NCBI GenBank assembly: GCA_965243265.1
Contig: CBDEUL010000006.1
Coordinates: 62,001-126,000, forward strand
Reading direction: 5' to 3'
Length of the DNA stretch: 64,000 bases
From: Flavicella sp965243265
GTDB taxonomy: Bacteria > Bacteroidota > Bacteroidia > Flavobacteriales > Flavobacteriaceae
Shown here: positions 43,849-52,967 of the stretch, piece by piece
Numbering within the stretch: position 1 is the first letter of the stretch
How the letters are laid out: each line of letters begins with the position of its first letter
The notes under the pieces: model-generated
Told to the model about the DNA's origin: nothing
The model's input: only the letters and a program-made list of their open reading frames with translations
Database searches by the model: none
Made by a program: the position numbers and the translations under genes

Positions 43849-46800
43849 TTATTGTAAAATAACTAGTTTCTCATACTTACCAGCTCTCGCCCCTGTTACA
43901 GTAGACATAACTGACAGTTTGTATATATAAACACCTTTGGCTACCCTATTTCCAAAATCATCCAAACCATCCCATGTTACCAATCTTGATAAATTCCCTA
44001 CCGATTGTACTGTTTGATCAATTGTTTTAATCAAACTACCTGAGACTGTATATATTTCTACTCTTACTTCTAATGTTTCATGAGGCTTATTATGATTAAA
44101 CCAAAACTCTGTATAGTTAATAAATGGGTTAGGGTAATTCAAAACATTTTCTATTACGAAAGCTGTATCATCAGCAACCACGAAATTTAACGTTATTTCT
44201 GAAGAATTATTATACGTATCCCATGCTTTTATTTTTAGCGAATGAGACCCTATCTCTAAATCACGTAACGTATAGGACAAACTTCCACTCGTAAAGTCAT
44301 TTATCTCTGCTTTAAAAAAATCATTTAATTGAATAGGTTCTCCTCGGTTACCATCTAACACCGCTACAATGTCATGTCCTATTCCCCCCAAAGAAGTGTT
44401 TATTCCACTTTCATCCGAAAACTCTAAATGCAATACAGGTGATTGATTGACAGTTCCCCCATCTGTAAAAAACTCGTCATTCATATATGCTATTATTTCC
44501 GGCCCTACTTCATCTATTCTATCATTCTCATCAATCCCACCAACAACAATATCAAGATCAGCTCCTCCTTTTTCAGAAAACTCATTATAATTGTAAGCAT
44601 ACAAACTAACTTTTCCTTTTCCGTAATCCACCTTAATATCTTGAGGGACAATAAATTCCACCTCAAAAACACCATTATTAACCTCTGCTTGCCCGTTAAA
44701 AATCTTACTTTCTTGAACTTCAAATTCAAATGTTTCTCCATACCCCACATTATCCAATGTAGTTTTAAAAAAAGGTTTATCATATACTACAGTGGAAACA
44801 ACACCACCGTAATTTGTTAAAACATCTCCCTCTTCATTAGTAACAACTCCTTCTAACTTAACCTTAGCTAAAGATTTTAACGTATCTCTACTTATAAGGA
44901 CATCTTTATCATTAATTTTTGTAATCCTAATATTAGGTTTAGAGATTCTTAATTTCATTGCTGGATCACCAAAATAGTATATAAAAAAATGTTGTGATTG
45001 TGACAATGGATTTTCATTCTTAGACATCATAAGAGCTTCTGATATTGAATATCCTTCGTTCTCATAATCTAAGACATTCTCCATAAATACCTCGTTAAAA
45101 TCTCTTCCTGAACGTGCAAGTATCTCCCTTGTCGTTGAAAGCAAGCTAATTGCCCCACCTATAGGACTTGAAAACATTTCTTCTCCCGCCGTAAACCTTT
45201 GAGGGTTGTCAAATCTCGTAAAATCACATGTTATAGTTATAAATAAAGGCAATGTATTATTATTTCTCCACGATCTAATTTGAGGAATATCTACTATCCT
45301 TTCACTCGCTAAACCAGTTTCTCCCCCATGTCCAAAATACCCTATAAGTAAACTACCTTTTTCCATTACATCGGAAATCTCTGTTTTCACTTCTGGATAA
45401 CGATCTCCTCCCGAAGTTTTTTCTTCTTCATAAGCATCAGAATATATCTTCTTTATATTATACTGAGGTCTATTTTCAAGTATATCCTTTGCTATATCAT
45501 CCATTTTTTCCTGAAACTCCCTTTCGTAATCGGTACCACTCCCAGTACTATCGCTATCATCCGCTATCAAAGTAATTGTGTTATGCCAAACACCTAAAGA
45601 AGCCTCCGAATAATAATTTAATATCTTATCTACGACCTCTCGAGCTTCTTGCGTAGTAGAAACTAATATTCTTCCTGTAGCTACATCTTGCTTGTCAGAA
45701 TTCACCATTCTCCCTTCTGACTCTCCCATCATTCCATAATAATCATCTGTTACAAAAGAATTGATTAAATCAAAACTCTCCTCCTCTTGATAAGCAGGTA
45801 CAACATTATTATTGTTACTTATTCTATCTTTAAAATCATAAGTCCCATCACCAAATAGACATAAGTATTTAATCTTGTTAGTTGAGTTGTTATATAAATA
45901 TCTAACGTAATCTCTAATTGCCGTAATATCCTTAGCCCCAGAACCAAACTCATTATAAATTAACTTCAAGTCAACAACTTTTGTATTTAAACCTGAATTT
46001 TGTTGATGATAACTAGCCAATCTTTGTGCTTCTGACAACAATTCTGTATTTGTTACTACTAAATAATCAATATCTAACTCTCCATGTAAATTTTGATTAG
46101 ATACTATGTTATCACTAATAGCTATAGGTGCATAATAGTTAGAGTTATTCAAAACTACATATTCTCTTAACTCTCCAGAATTTACTCTAAACGAATAATT
46201 AGAACTTCCTGGACTTAAATTAGCAACCCTCTTAGGTTCTAAAAAACTTGTAACATCCCAAACTTCAAAAACATTATTTTCATTAGCTATGACATACTCT
46301 AAAACATCTCCTACCTCTTTTGCTTCAAAATTTCTAAATGCAAATTGACTCCCAGTAGCCACTAAATTTTTTGTTCCTATTAATTCTATATAGTCTAAAT
46401 AACTCCTTGCTGCTGGGTTTCCTCCTTGGTGATACTCTAAAGTTACTACTATATCTTCATTGCCTACTAGAAAACTATTTCCTCCACTGAACCATTTAGG
46501 TCTATAACCTCCTGTACTACTAATAGTGTAAGATTCAGAGTTCATGGTAACTTCCATTGCTGTCCTTGTTGTCGAACTAACAGCTCCACGTACTCTAACT
46601 TCCAATGGAACACTTGTGTCTATGTTTGAAAAACGAAATTTATAATCCCTACTGTTCGTAACCCCAAACTCATCTCCAAACCAATGCTGTCCCGTTCCTA
46701 TTAAGTTTACCTTGTCTTCCTCTAAAAAAGTATAATCATCAAATTTTGTGATTGTTTTTGTGGGAAATTCGACAATAGGTGTTTCATTAGATATTCTTTG

Positions 46801-47667
46801 TCCAAAACCATTATCAATCGTAATAAAATAATACGCTAAATCTGAATAAATATTATTAATATGTTCTAAATTATTCACGTCTGAAGTATCCCATCCATGA
46901 GGACCTTTAGCATAAAACAAAATATAATCAGAATCATTGAATACCCCATCTGACTCTCCTTGTACATAAATATGATTCTCCTGTAAATCATCATATCTAA
47001 AATCGCTATTGAGCTGAGGCAATAATGCTCCACCATTACCGTAAATACGTATACTTCTTGGGTCCAATCCGTTCGTATCAACCCCAATAGAATTCAATAA
47101 GTTTTTATCTATTTTAAAAACCCCTGTCGTATCTACTGCAAACTTATACCAAGTTCCACTTGATAATACGGAATTTTGAGCCACCACTGCTCTATTTAAC
47201 TTTGATTGCTTATTACTAAAGCTTCCTAATTGATACTCTAAATTAAAAGAAACGACTCTACTAACTTCATTCCCTATCTTTATTAGAGGCGTTAATTCAA
47301 AAGAAATGTATGAATCAGATCTTGAATCACTGACAACCAAATTATACTCTAACTCTAAAGGTACTTTAGTTATATCTAAGTCAGGATATTTTGACAAATC
47401 TAACTTCTTATATACGACATTAGTAAGTTCTGAGTTTACTACTTTTGAATTATTCGTAACAGACCAAATATCAAAAAAACTAGGTAACTTGGCACCTGTA
47501 ATAGAATTACCTTTTACGTAAGGTATTGATATCTCTTCTATCTCTGCCAACTCAAACTCTCCAGACAAATCCCAATCTAACATAAAAGATTTTACTTTAT
47601 TAGATTGTGAAAAACCAATGGTTACAAAGCAGAAAAGAGATATAAATATTACTTTTTTAAGTGACAT
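43849..47667 (-). CDS. porU: Type IX secretion system sortase PorU
   Basis: A 1272-residue gingipain-like (C25) peptidase that removes the C-terminal sorting domain of T9SS cargo on the cell surface. A signal peptide (ending FVTIGFSQS) is followed by N-terminal beta domains. The catalytic pair is intact: His780 in GYFGHGGETGL and Cys814 in ITITCDFTRFDN. The C-terminus has a T9SS-type sorting fold: NYPNPFINYTEFWFNH, SGSLIKTI, WDGLDDFGNRVAKGVYIYKL. Length is normal for flavobacterial PorU. It is the first gene of the porU-porV operon and is divergent from gldJ. Confidence 0.93.
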   Translation of the reverse strand: MSLKKVIFISLFCFVTIGFSQSNKVKSFMLDWDLSGEFELAEIEEISIPYVKGNSITGAKLPSFFDIWSVTNNSKVVNSELTNVVYKKLDLSKYPDLDITKVPLELEYNLVVSDSRSDSYISFELTPLIKIGNEVSRVVSFNLEYQLGSFSNKQSKLNRAVVAQNSVLSSGTWYKFAVDTTGVFKIDKNLLNSIGVDTNGLDPRSIRIYGNGGALLPQLNSDFRYDDLQENHIYVQGESDGVFNDSDYILFYAKGPHGWDTSDVNNLEHINNIYSDLAYYFITIDNGFGQRISNETPIVEFPTKTITKFDDYTFLEEDKVNLIGTGQHWFGDEFGVTNSRDYKFRFSNIDTSVPLEVRVRGAVSSTTRTAMEVTMNSESYTISSTGGYRPKWFSGGNSFLVGNEDIVVTLEYHQGGNPAARSYLDYIELIGTKNLVATGSQFAFRNFEAKEVGDVLEYVIANENNVFEVWDVTSFLEPKRVANLSPGSSNYSFRVNSGELREYVVLNNSNYYAPIAISDNIVSNQNLHGELDIDYLVVTNTELLSEAQRLASYHQQNSGLNTKVVDLKLIYNEFGSGAKDITAIRDYVRYLYNNSTNKIKYLCLFGDGTYDFKDRISNNNNVVPAYQEEESFDLINSFVTDDYYGMMGESEGRMVNSDKQDVATGRILVSTTQEAREVVDKILNYYSEASLGVWHNTITLIADDSDSTGSGTDYEREFQEKMDDIAKDILENRPQYNIKKIYSDAYEEEKTSGGDRYPEVKTEISDVMEKGSLLIGYFGHGGETGLASERIVDIPQIRSWRNNNTLPLFITITCDFTRFDNPQRFTAGEEMFSSPIGGAISLLSTTREILARSGRDFNEVFMENVLDYENEGYSISEALMMSKNENPLSQSQHFFIYYFGDPAMKLRISKPNIRITKINDKDVLISRDTLKSLAKVKLEGVVTNEEGDVLTNYGGVVSTVVYDKPFFKTTLDNVGYGETFEFEVQESKIFNGQAEVNNGVFEVEFIVPQDIKVDYGKGKVSLYAYNYNEFSEKGGADLDIVVGGIDENDRIDEVGPEIIAYMNDEFFTDGGTVNQSPVLHLEFSDESGINTSLGGIGHDIVAVLDGNRGEPIQLNDFFKAEINDFTSGSLSYTLRDLEIGSHSLKIKAWDTYNNSSEITLNFVVADDTAFVIENVLNYPNPFINYTEFWFNHNKPHETLEVRVEIYTVSGSLIKTIDQTVQSVGNLSRLVTWDGLDDFGNRVAKGVYIYKLSVMSTVTGARAGKYEKLVILQ

Positions 47668-47879
47668 AAAAAATGTTCTGATATTGTTTATAAACTAAAT
47701 TAACTATAAGAGGCGCAAGATACTATAAATATATAATAAAGAAAAAAACCGTCCGTTATTATAACTCCAGGGATATAAATAAATTATACTAGCTCGTATT
47801 TTGTATGATATTTATTGCAAAAATCCATAAATATTGTAAATTGCGACTTTCAAAACACACACAAAAGTTTTACTTGAAT

Positions 47880-49751
47880 ATGAAAAACCTTTTCCACTAT
47901 AGTCTAATTGCAGTACTTTTATCAACTGTATTATTCTCTTGTAGTAAGCCAACAATATCAAACTCAGGAACTTCTACCCTGACGGGCTGGAAGTACAATG
48001 ATGCCAAGCATGGTGGGTTTAGTATCAATAATAATTATACTGAGCAAAAACCACCTTCAGGAATGGTCCTTATTCAAGGAGGGTCATTTACAATGGGTAG
48101 TATTCAAGATGATATCATGTCTGATTGGAACACAACTCCTAAAAAAATGCAACTTCGTACCTTCTATATGGATGAAGCCGAAGTAACAAATTCTGAATAT
48201 TTATTTTACTTATTATGGTTGGAACGTGTATTTCCTCCTCATAAGAAAAATTATGGTCATATTTATGAATCAGCACTTCCTGACACACTTGTATGGAGGA
48301 GAGCTTTAGGAAGTAACGAATCTTTAACTCAAACTTATTTAAGACACCCTGCTTACGCAAACTATCCCGTTGTTGGTGTTAGTTGGTCTCAAGCCAACGA
48401 CTACTGTAAATGGAGAACAGACCGTGTTAATGAAAAAATTCTTATGGATATTGGTGTTCTTAAGCAACTTTTTGACGAAGACTCTATCACGGTTGAAGGA
48501 AGAAATCACTTTAGTACAGAAACTTATTATACAAATCCTAAGTTACTTTTTGATGGAGACTCTACGATTTACGACAAAGGGCTTAAAACAATAAAAAGAA
48601 GAAAAGACAAAGATATTGCTGAGGAAGATTATGACGACATAGATGAGCCTGAAGAGGAAGAGGAAGAGGAAATCGCAGAAGCTGAAGAAGTACAAGTAGA
48701 AAATGACAGCCTTAACCCGACTCCTGAAGTAGTTGCCGAAGCTTCTGTTGAAGAAGAAGAAGAAGAAGAAGAATTTGATGATATTGCAGAAGATGCTCCA
48801 AAAAGAGAAGGTCATGTTTTTGAAGGAAGTCACGTAAAGCCACATCATGGAATTTTATACCCTGACTTTAGACTGCCTACAGAAGCTGAATGGGAATATG
48901 CTGCAAAAGCACTCCATGAGAATAGAGAATATAATAACCAAAGAGGTCGAAAAAAATATCCTTGGAACGGTAGATATACTAGATATAAAAACACTTCTAA
49001 AAAAGGAGATCAGTTAGCAAACTTTAAACAAGGAAAAGGTGATTATACAGGAATTGCTGGCTGGAGTAATGATGGTGCTGATATTACAAATCAAATTAAA
49101 TCTTACGAACCAAATGCTTTCGGTCTTTATGACATGGCTGGTAATGTTGCTGAATGGGTTTACGATGTATACCGCCCTATTATAGACAATGAAATGAACG
49201 ATTTCAATTATATGAGAGGAAACGTATACATGAAAAAGCTAATAGATGAAGAGGGAAAAGTAAAAGTAGCAGAATATGAAGATATCGTTTACGATACGTT
49301 AGTAAATGGGAAAATTGTCCCTAGAGATATTCCTGGTAGAATTATGCATGTTCCTATTACATCTGAAGATACTTATATGAGATTCAATTATTCTAAATCT
49401 AACAATATCAATATCAATGATGGAGAATTATTACACTCAAAGTATTATAATGAAGAATTGGCTAATTTAGATGTAAAGCCTAGAATGTACAATTCTCCTG
49501 TAAACCCTCCTTCTGAATTTAACTATGATACTGGTAAATTTGAAAAGAAATATGATAAAAAACCGAGAACTACATTAATTGGAGACAATACTAGAGTATA
49601 CAAAGGAGGTTCTTGGAGAGATAGAGAGTTTTGGTTAGATCCAGCACAACGAAGATACCTTCCTCAATATATGTCTACTGATTTTATCGGATTTAGATGT
49701 GCTCTTGATAAAGTAGGAAATGTCTCTGGAGGAAAAAAGACTGCTCATTAA
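47880..49751 (+). CDS. gldJ: Gliding motility / T9SS lipoprotein GldJ
   Basis: A 623-residue outer-membrane lipoprotein required for gliding and for stability of other Gld proteins. The signal peptide ends in the lipobox LFSC with Cys21. The FGE-sulfatase domain follows: PPSGMVLIQGGSFTMGS, MDEAEVTNSEYLFYLLWL, VSWSQANDYCKWRTDRV, then FRLPTEAEWEYAAKA, MAGNVAEWVYDVYRP and YKGGSWRDREFWLDPA. A very acidic segment (about residues 246-305) with long Glu runs is inserted inside this domain. The frame is open 25 codons upstream, but only the ATG at 47880 gives a lipoprotein signal. Confidence 0.93.
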   Translation: MKNLFHYSLIAVLLSTVLFSCSKPTISNSGTSTLTGWKYNDAKHGGFSINNNYTEQKPPSGMVLIQGGSFTMGSIQDDIMSDWNTTPKKMQLRTFYMDEAEVTNSEYLFYLLWLERVFPPHKKNYGHIYESALPDTLVWRRALGSNESLTQTYLRHPAYANYPVVGVSWSQANDYCKWRTDRVNEKILMDIGVLKQLFDEDSITVEGRNHFSTETYYTNPKLLFDGDSTIYDKGLKTIKRRKDKDIAEEDYDDIDEPEEEEEEEIAEAEEVQVENDSLNPTPEVVAEASVEEEEEEEEFDDIAEDAPKREGHVFEGSHVKPHHGILYPDFRLPTEAEWEYAAKALHENREYNNQRGRKKYPWNGRYTRYKNTSKKGDQLANFKQGKGDYTGIAGWSNDGADITNQIKSYEPNAFGLYDMAGNVAEWVYDVYRPIIDNEMNDFNYMRGNVYMKKLIDEEGKVKVAEYEDIVYDTLVNGKIVPRDIPGRIMHVPITSEDTYMRFNYSKSNNININDGELLHSKYYNEELANLDVKPRMYNSPVNPPSEFNYDTGKFEKKYDKKPRTTLIGDNTRVYKGGSWRDREFWLDPAQRRYLPQYMSTDFIGFRCALDKVGNVSGGKKTAH

Positions 49752-49778
49752 AAAACAGAAAAACAATTCTTAATAACC

Positions 49779-49813
49779 AACCTCACTAGACGATAACTTT
49801 AGTGAGGTTTTTA
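49779..49813 (+). terminator. Intrinsic terminator of gldJ
   Basis: A perfect 10-bp stem (49779-49788 with 49800-49809), an 11-base loop and a T run. It lies between gldJ and murF and limits read-through into murF. Confidence 0.82.
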
Positions 49814-49829
49814 TATTTAATATACCTCT

Positions 49830-51101
49830 ATGAATACAGCTCAAGATATATACAATCTAATAGGAAATAACTTTTCAATCACTACAGACACTAGAAAAAT
49901 AACTCCTGGTTCAATTTATTTTTCACTTAAGGGAGATAATTTTAATGGTAATAAGTTTGCCTTAGAAGCTTTAAAGAAAGGTGCTTTATATGCTATCATT
50001 GATGATTTAGAATACTTTGACAGCTCTGAAAATCGTATACTATATGTTAAAGATGTACTATCAACCTTACAAGAGCTTTCTAGAATTCACAGACTAGCCT
50101 TAAATATTCCTATTATATCATTAACTGGAAGTAATGGTAAAACAACTACTAAAGAATTGATAAATGCTGTTTTATCAGAAAAATATAAAACAACAGCTAC
50201 ATTAGGCAACCTAAACAATCATATTGGCGTACCACTTACATTGCTATCTATGAATATAGATACAGAAATAGGAATAGTTGAAATGGGAGCTAATCATCAA
50301 AAAGAAATAGAGGGTCTTTGTGAAATAGCTTGCCCTGATTATGGGTATATAACAAACTTCGGAAAGGCTCATTTAGAAGGATTTGGAGGTGTTGAAGGTG
50401 TTATCAAAGGAAAATCAGAAATGTACACTTATTTAAAAGAAAACGACGGTATTGCTTTTATAAACAATAATGATCTGTTACAAATAACCAATAGTAAGAA
50501 TAATAAAAAACATCTTTTCGGAAAGGAAACCAAACTAATCAACGCAACTCCTTTTCTGAATATCTCATATAAGGACACCACTATTCACAGTAACTTAATA
50601 GGCAAATATAATTTAAGTAATATACAAGCTGCTATTGCCATTGGAGAATACTTTAATGTTCCTTTAAACCTTATAAAAAAAGGAATTGAGAACTATATCC
50701 CTACCAATAATAGATCTCAAATAATAACTAAAGGAAGTAATAAAATAATTCTAGATGCCTATAATGCAAACCCTAGTAGCATGAGCGCAGCGTTAGAAAA
50801 CTTCCATAGCTTAAACGAGATAAATAAAGTTGTAATCCTAGGAGATATGTTTGAATTAGGAGAAACTAGTCTCCAAGAGCACTTAGAAATAGCCCTTCGT
50901 CTCGAAAAATACAACTTTAAAGAAGCTCATTTAATAGGAAATCAATTTTCAAAAGTAAAAGCTTCGAAAAAGTATGTACAATACAACTCTTTCGAAGCTT
51001 TTAAAAATATTTTTCAAAACCAAAATTCTTCTGAAACCTGCTACCTTATAAAAGGATCTAGAGGAATGGCTTTAGAACGTATATTAGACCTAATTATTTA
51101 A
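49830..51101 (+). CDS. murF: UDP-MurNAc-tripeptide-D-alanyl-D-alanine ligase
   Basis: A 423-residue Mur ligase adding D-Ala-D-Ala to the peptidoglycan precursor. The N-terminal domain has the ITTDTRKITPGSIYFSLKGD block, which is the MurF form of the UDP-binding region. The ATP-binding motif is ISLTGSNGKTTTKE; the central LGNLNNHIGVPLTLL and IVEMGANHQKEI are family signatures. LDAYNANPSSMSAALE begins the C-terminal domain. Its last 8 bases overlap the convergent GlcNAc-kinase-like gene. gldJ followed by murF is an arrangement I recall from other Flavobacteriaceae. Confidence 0.95.
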   Translation: MNTAQDIYNLIGNNFSITTDTRKITPGSIYFSLKGDNFNGNKFALEALKKGALYAIIDDLEYFDSSENRILYVKDVLSTLQELSRIHRLALNIPIISLTGSNGKTTTKELINAVLSEKYKTTATLGNLNNHIGVPLTLLSMNIDTEIGIVEMGANHQKEIEGLCEIACPDYGYITNFGKAHLEGFGGVEGVIKGKSEMYTYLKENDGIAFINNNDLLQITNSKNNKKHLFGKETKLINATPFLNISYKDTTIHSNLIGKYNLSNIQAAIAIGEYFNVPLNLIKKGIENYIPTNNRSQIITKGSNKIILDAYNANPSSMSAALENFHSLNEINKVVILGDMFELGETSLQEHLEIALRLEKYNFKEAHLIGNQFSKVKASKKYVQYNSFEAFKNIFQNQNSSETCYLIKGSRGMALERILDLII

Positions 51102-51948
51102 TTAAATGATCTTTGTGATATTGAATTAAATTATGGATTGGTCTTTGAATTACTCCAGTAATTTTTAAATCGTGCTTAGCAGCTACTTTTTCTAAAATTT
51201 CAGAAAAATAATGAGCTATCGAACCTATAAAATAAATTGGTGTTGATTTATCCTTCTTATATGGTAAAACTCTACTTCTAAAAAAAGCATCAAAACCATC
51301 CTCCATTAAATCTAACACATAAGGGTCTTCTTTAAACTGAAACATAAATGCCGCAAAATTCGCCAAATATGTATTTGGGTTAGGTTGACGGTATAGATTA
51401 TATTTTACGTGATCAGGTTCTAAATTATATGCTTTTTCAAACTCTTTAGCTATATAATCTGGCATTACTTTATAATAGTAATTTCTTAACAATCTTTTCC
51501 CAAAATAATTCCCACTAGCTTCATCCATTACAATATAACCCAGTGATACAGAATTTGAGACAATTGTTTCTCCATCAAAATAACTACTATTAGATCCAGT
51601 TCCTAGAATACAAACTATTGCTGGTTCTGTCCCTGAAGCTGCATAAACTGCTGCTAAAGTATCTTCCCCTACAACAACCTCTGCATTGGTAAATAATTCT
51701 TCAAATAAATCTTTCAAGATTTTAGTAGCATCAGCTGTTCCACAACCTGCTCCATAAAAAAACACTTGAGAAATTGCCTCTAAATTATCCGCAAATTCTG
51801 GAGTGTTCATAATCCTTTCCCTTAAAACTTCAACAGGAACAACAGCAGGGTTCAATCCACCAGTTCTAACTTTAAACAACTGTTCTTTATTCTCATCTAA
51901 AGCAATCCAATCTGCTTTAGTAGATCCTCCGTCTGCTATTAATATCAT
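51094..51948 (-). CDS. N-acetylglucosamine kinase-like protein (BadF/BadG/BcrA/BcrD ATPase family)
   Basis: A 284-residue ASKHA-fold kinase. ILIADGGSTKADWIALD is the phosphate-1 motif, YGAGCGTAD and VGEDTLAAVYAASG follow, and IVCILGTGSNSSYFDG is the phosphate-2 motif. Relatives phosphorylate GlcNAc, including that released from peptidoglycan; this fits neighbours active in cell-wall synthesis. The sugar specificity is not readable. The gene has its own promoter match (51973-52003). Confidence 0.85.
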   Translation of the reverse strand: MILIADGGSTKADWIALDENKEQLFKVRTGGLNPAVVPVEVLRERIMNTPEFADNLEAISQVFFYGAGCGTADATKILKDLFEELFTNAEVVVGEDTLAAVYAASGTEPAIVCILGTGSNSSYFDGETIVSNSVSLGYIVMDEASGNYFGKRLLRNYYYKVMPDYIAKEFEKAYNLEPDHVKYNLYRQPNPNTYLANFAAFMFQFKEDPYVLDLMEDGFDAFFRSRVLPYKKDKSTPIYFIGSIAHYFSEILEKVAAKHDLKITGVIQRPIHNLIQYHKDHLIK

Positions 51949-51972
51949 ATGCTTGAAATTTTATTTACATGC

Positions 51973-52003
51973 CAAATATATCATATCAAAACTGAAAAAA
52001 CAA
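51973..52003 (-). promoter_or_regulatory. Promoter of the GlcNAc-kinase-like gene
   Basis: On the minus strand TATATTTG (51980-51973) fits TAnnTTTG and TTG at 52003-52001 lies 20 bases upstream. The leader is about 20 bases. Confidence 0.55.
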
Positions 52004-52192
52004 TAACTATTTAAACTATATCGATTGCGAAAATTGAAAATAAATTTTGCTCTCTAATTTTCTGAAAAACAAGCCCCTTAAACATGTTCTAAAATTGAAT
52101 TTTAAAAATCAAAAACCCTATAATTTTGTTAATTTTCAAACTACTCTTTTTACAATTATCTTTTATATTAGGCTCTATCCTTTTTATTCAAT

Positions 52193-52200
52193 AACTTTGT
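52193..52200 (+). promoter_or_regulatory. -7 promoter element of the YwqE-like gene
   Basis: TAACTTTG fits TAnnTTTG, 29 bases before a GTG at 52230. It lies inside the longer open frame and so supports that later start. Confidence 0.5.
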
Positions 52201-52229
52201 GGTCTACAACCCTTTTTAACCTTTTAAAC

Positions 52230-52967
52230 GTGTTCAATTTTTTCCAAAATAAAACTCCTATATCTGAAGTTTTTCCTAAAAGTTTTGTTGATATCCATTC
52301 TCATTTATTACCTGGTATAGATGATGGTTCTAAAAACATGGAAAACACAATTGAACTAATTTCTAAAATGCGATCTTATGGAATTAACAACTTCATTACA
52401 ACCCCTCATGTTTTAGGGAATGTTTGGCCTAATAGTAGCAGTACTATTTTAGAAAAATTAGATAGCGTAAAAAAAGAACTTTCTAAACAAGGAATGAATG
52501 ATATTAACATACATGCTGCTGCTGAATATATGTTAGATGAAGAATTTTCTAAATTGTTAAAAGTAAAAGATATTTTAACCCTTAAAGACAATTACATTCT
52601 CGTAGAAATGTCTTTTCTTAATGCTCCTGTAAATTTATTTGAATTACTATTTGATATACAACTAGCTGGTTACAAACCTATACTAGCACACCCTGAACGT
52701 TATAATTTTTATCATAACAAATTTGATATGTATGAAAAATTAATTCAAGCAGGATGTAGTCTTCAAATGAATCTACTTTCTCTAACAGGATATTATGGAG
52801 ATAGTGTTAAAAAAACTGCCCAAAGACTTTTAAAAGAAAATAAAATAACCTTTTTAGGCTCTGACACGCATCATATGAGGCATCTAGAGTTTTTAAACAA
52901 GCTTGGTACTAAAAAGAATCTAAGTCTCTTAAAGCCTGTCTTAGAGAATAATCAGTTATTTATCTAA
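52230..52967 (+). CDS. YwqE/CpsB-type tyrosine-protein phosphatase (PHP domain)
   Basis: A PHP-family metallo-phosphatase of 245 residues. FVDIHSHLLPGIDDGSKN has the metal-binding HxH motif, FITTPHVLGNVW another His, AAEYMLDEEF the acidic ligand, PILAHPERYNFY and LGSDTHHMRH the remaining ligands. Relatives dephosphorylate the tyrosine-rich tail of the Wzc/CapB-type kinase that controls capsule or exopolysaccharide length. The frame is open to 52047, but those first 61 codons look unlike the family and contain a promoter match; the GTG at 52230 gives FNFFQNKTPISE, the usual start. The kinase is not in the window. It overlaps the next gene by four bases. Confidence 0.85.
   Translation: MFNFFQNKTPISEVFPKSFVDIHSHLLPGIDDGSKNMENTIELISKMRSYGINNFITTPHVLGNVWPNSSSTILEKLDSVKKELSKQGMNDINIHAAAEYMLDEEFSKLLKVKDILTLKDNYILVEMSFLNAPVNLFELLFDIQLAGYKPILAHPERYNFYHNKFDMYEKLIQAGCSLQMNLLSLTGYYGDSVKKTAQRLLKENKITFLGSDTHHMRHLEFLNKLGTKKNLSLLKPVLENNQLFI

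Noticed and set aside
47688..47697. GTTTATAAAC palindrome as an operator for porU
   Set aside because: A 10-bp AT-rich palindrome is expected by chance in such a sequence; it is mentioned under the divergent region but not called as a site.
48543..48848. Open frame on the minus strand opposite the acidic part of gldJ, rich in Phe
   Set aside because: It is the complement of the GAA/GAG repeats in gldJ; poly-Phe composition and no family resemblance show it is not a gene.
52047..52229. N-terminal extension of the YwqE-like phosphatase or a separate small membrane protein
   Set aside because: The stretch is unlike any family member, contains a promoter match and the usual N-terminus begins at 52230.
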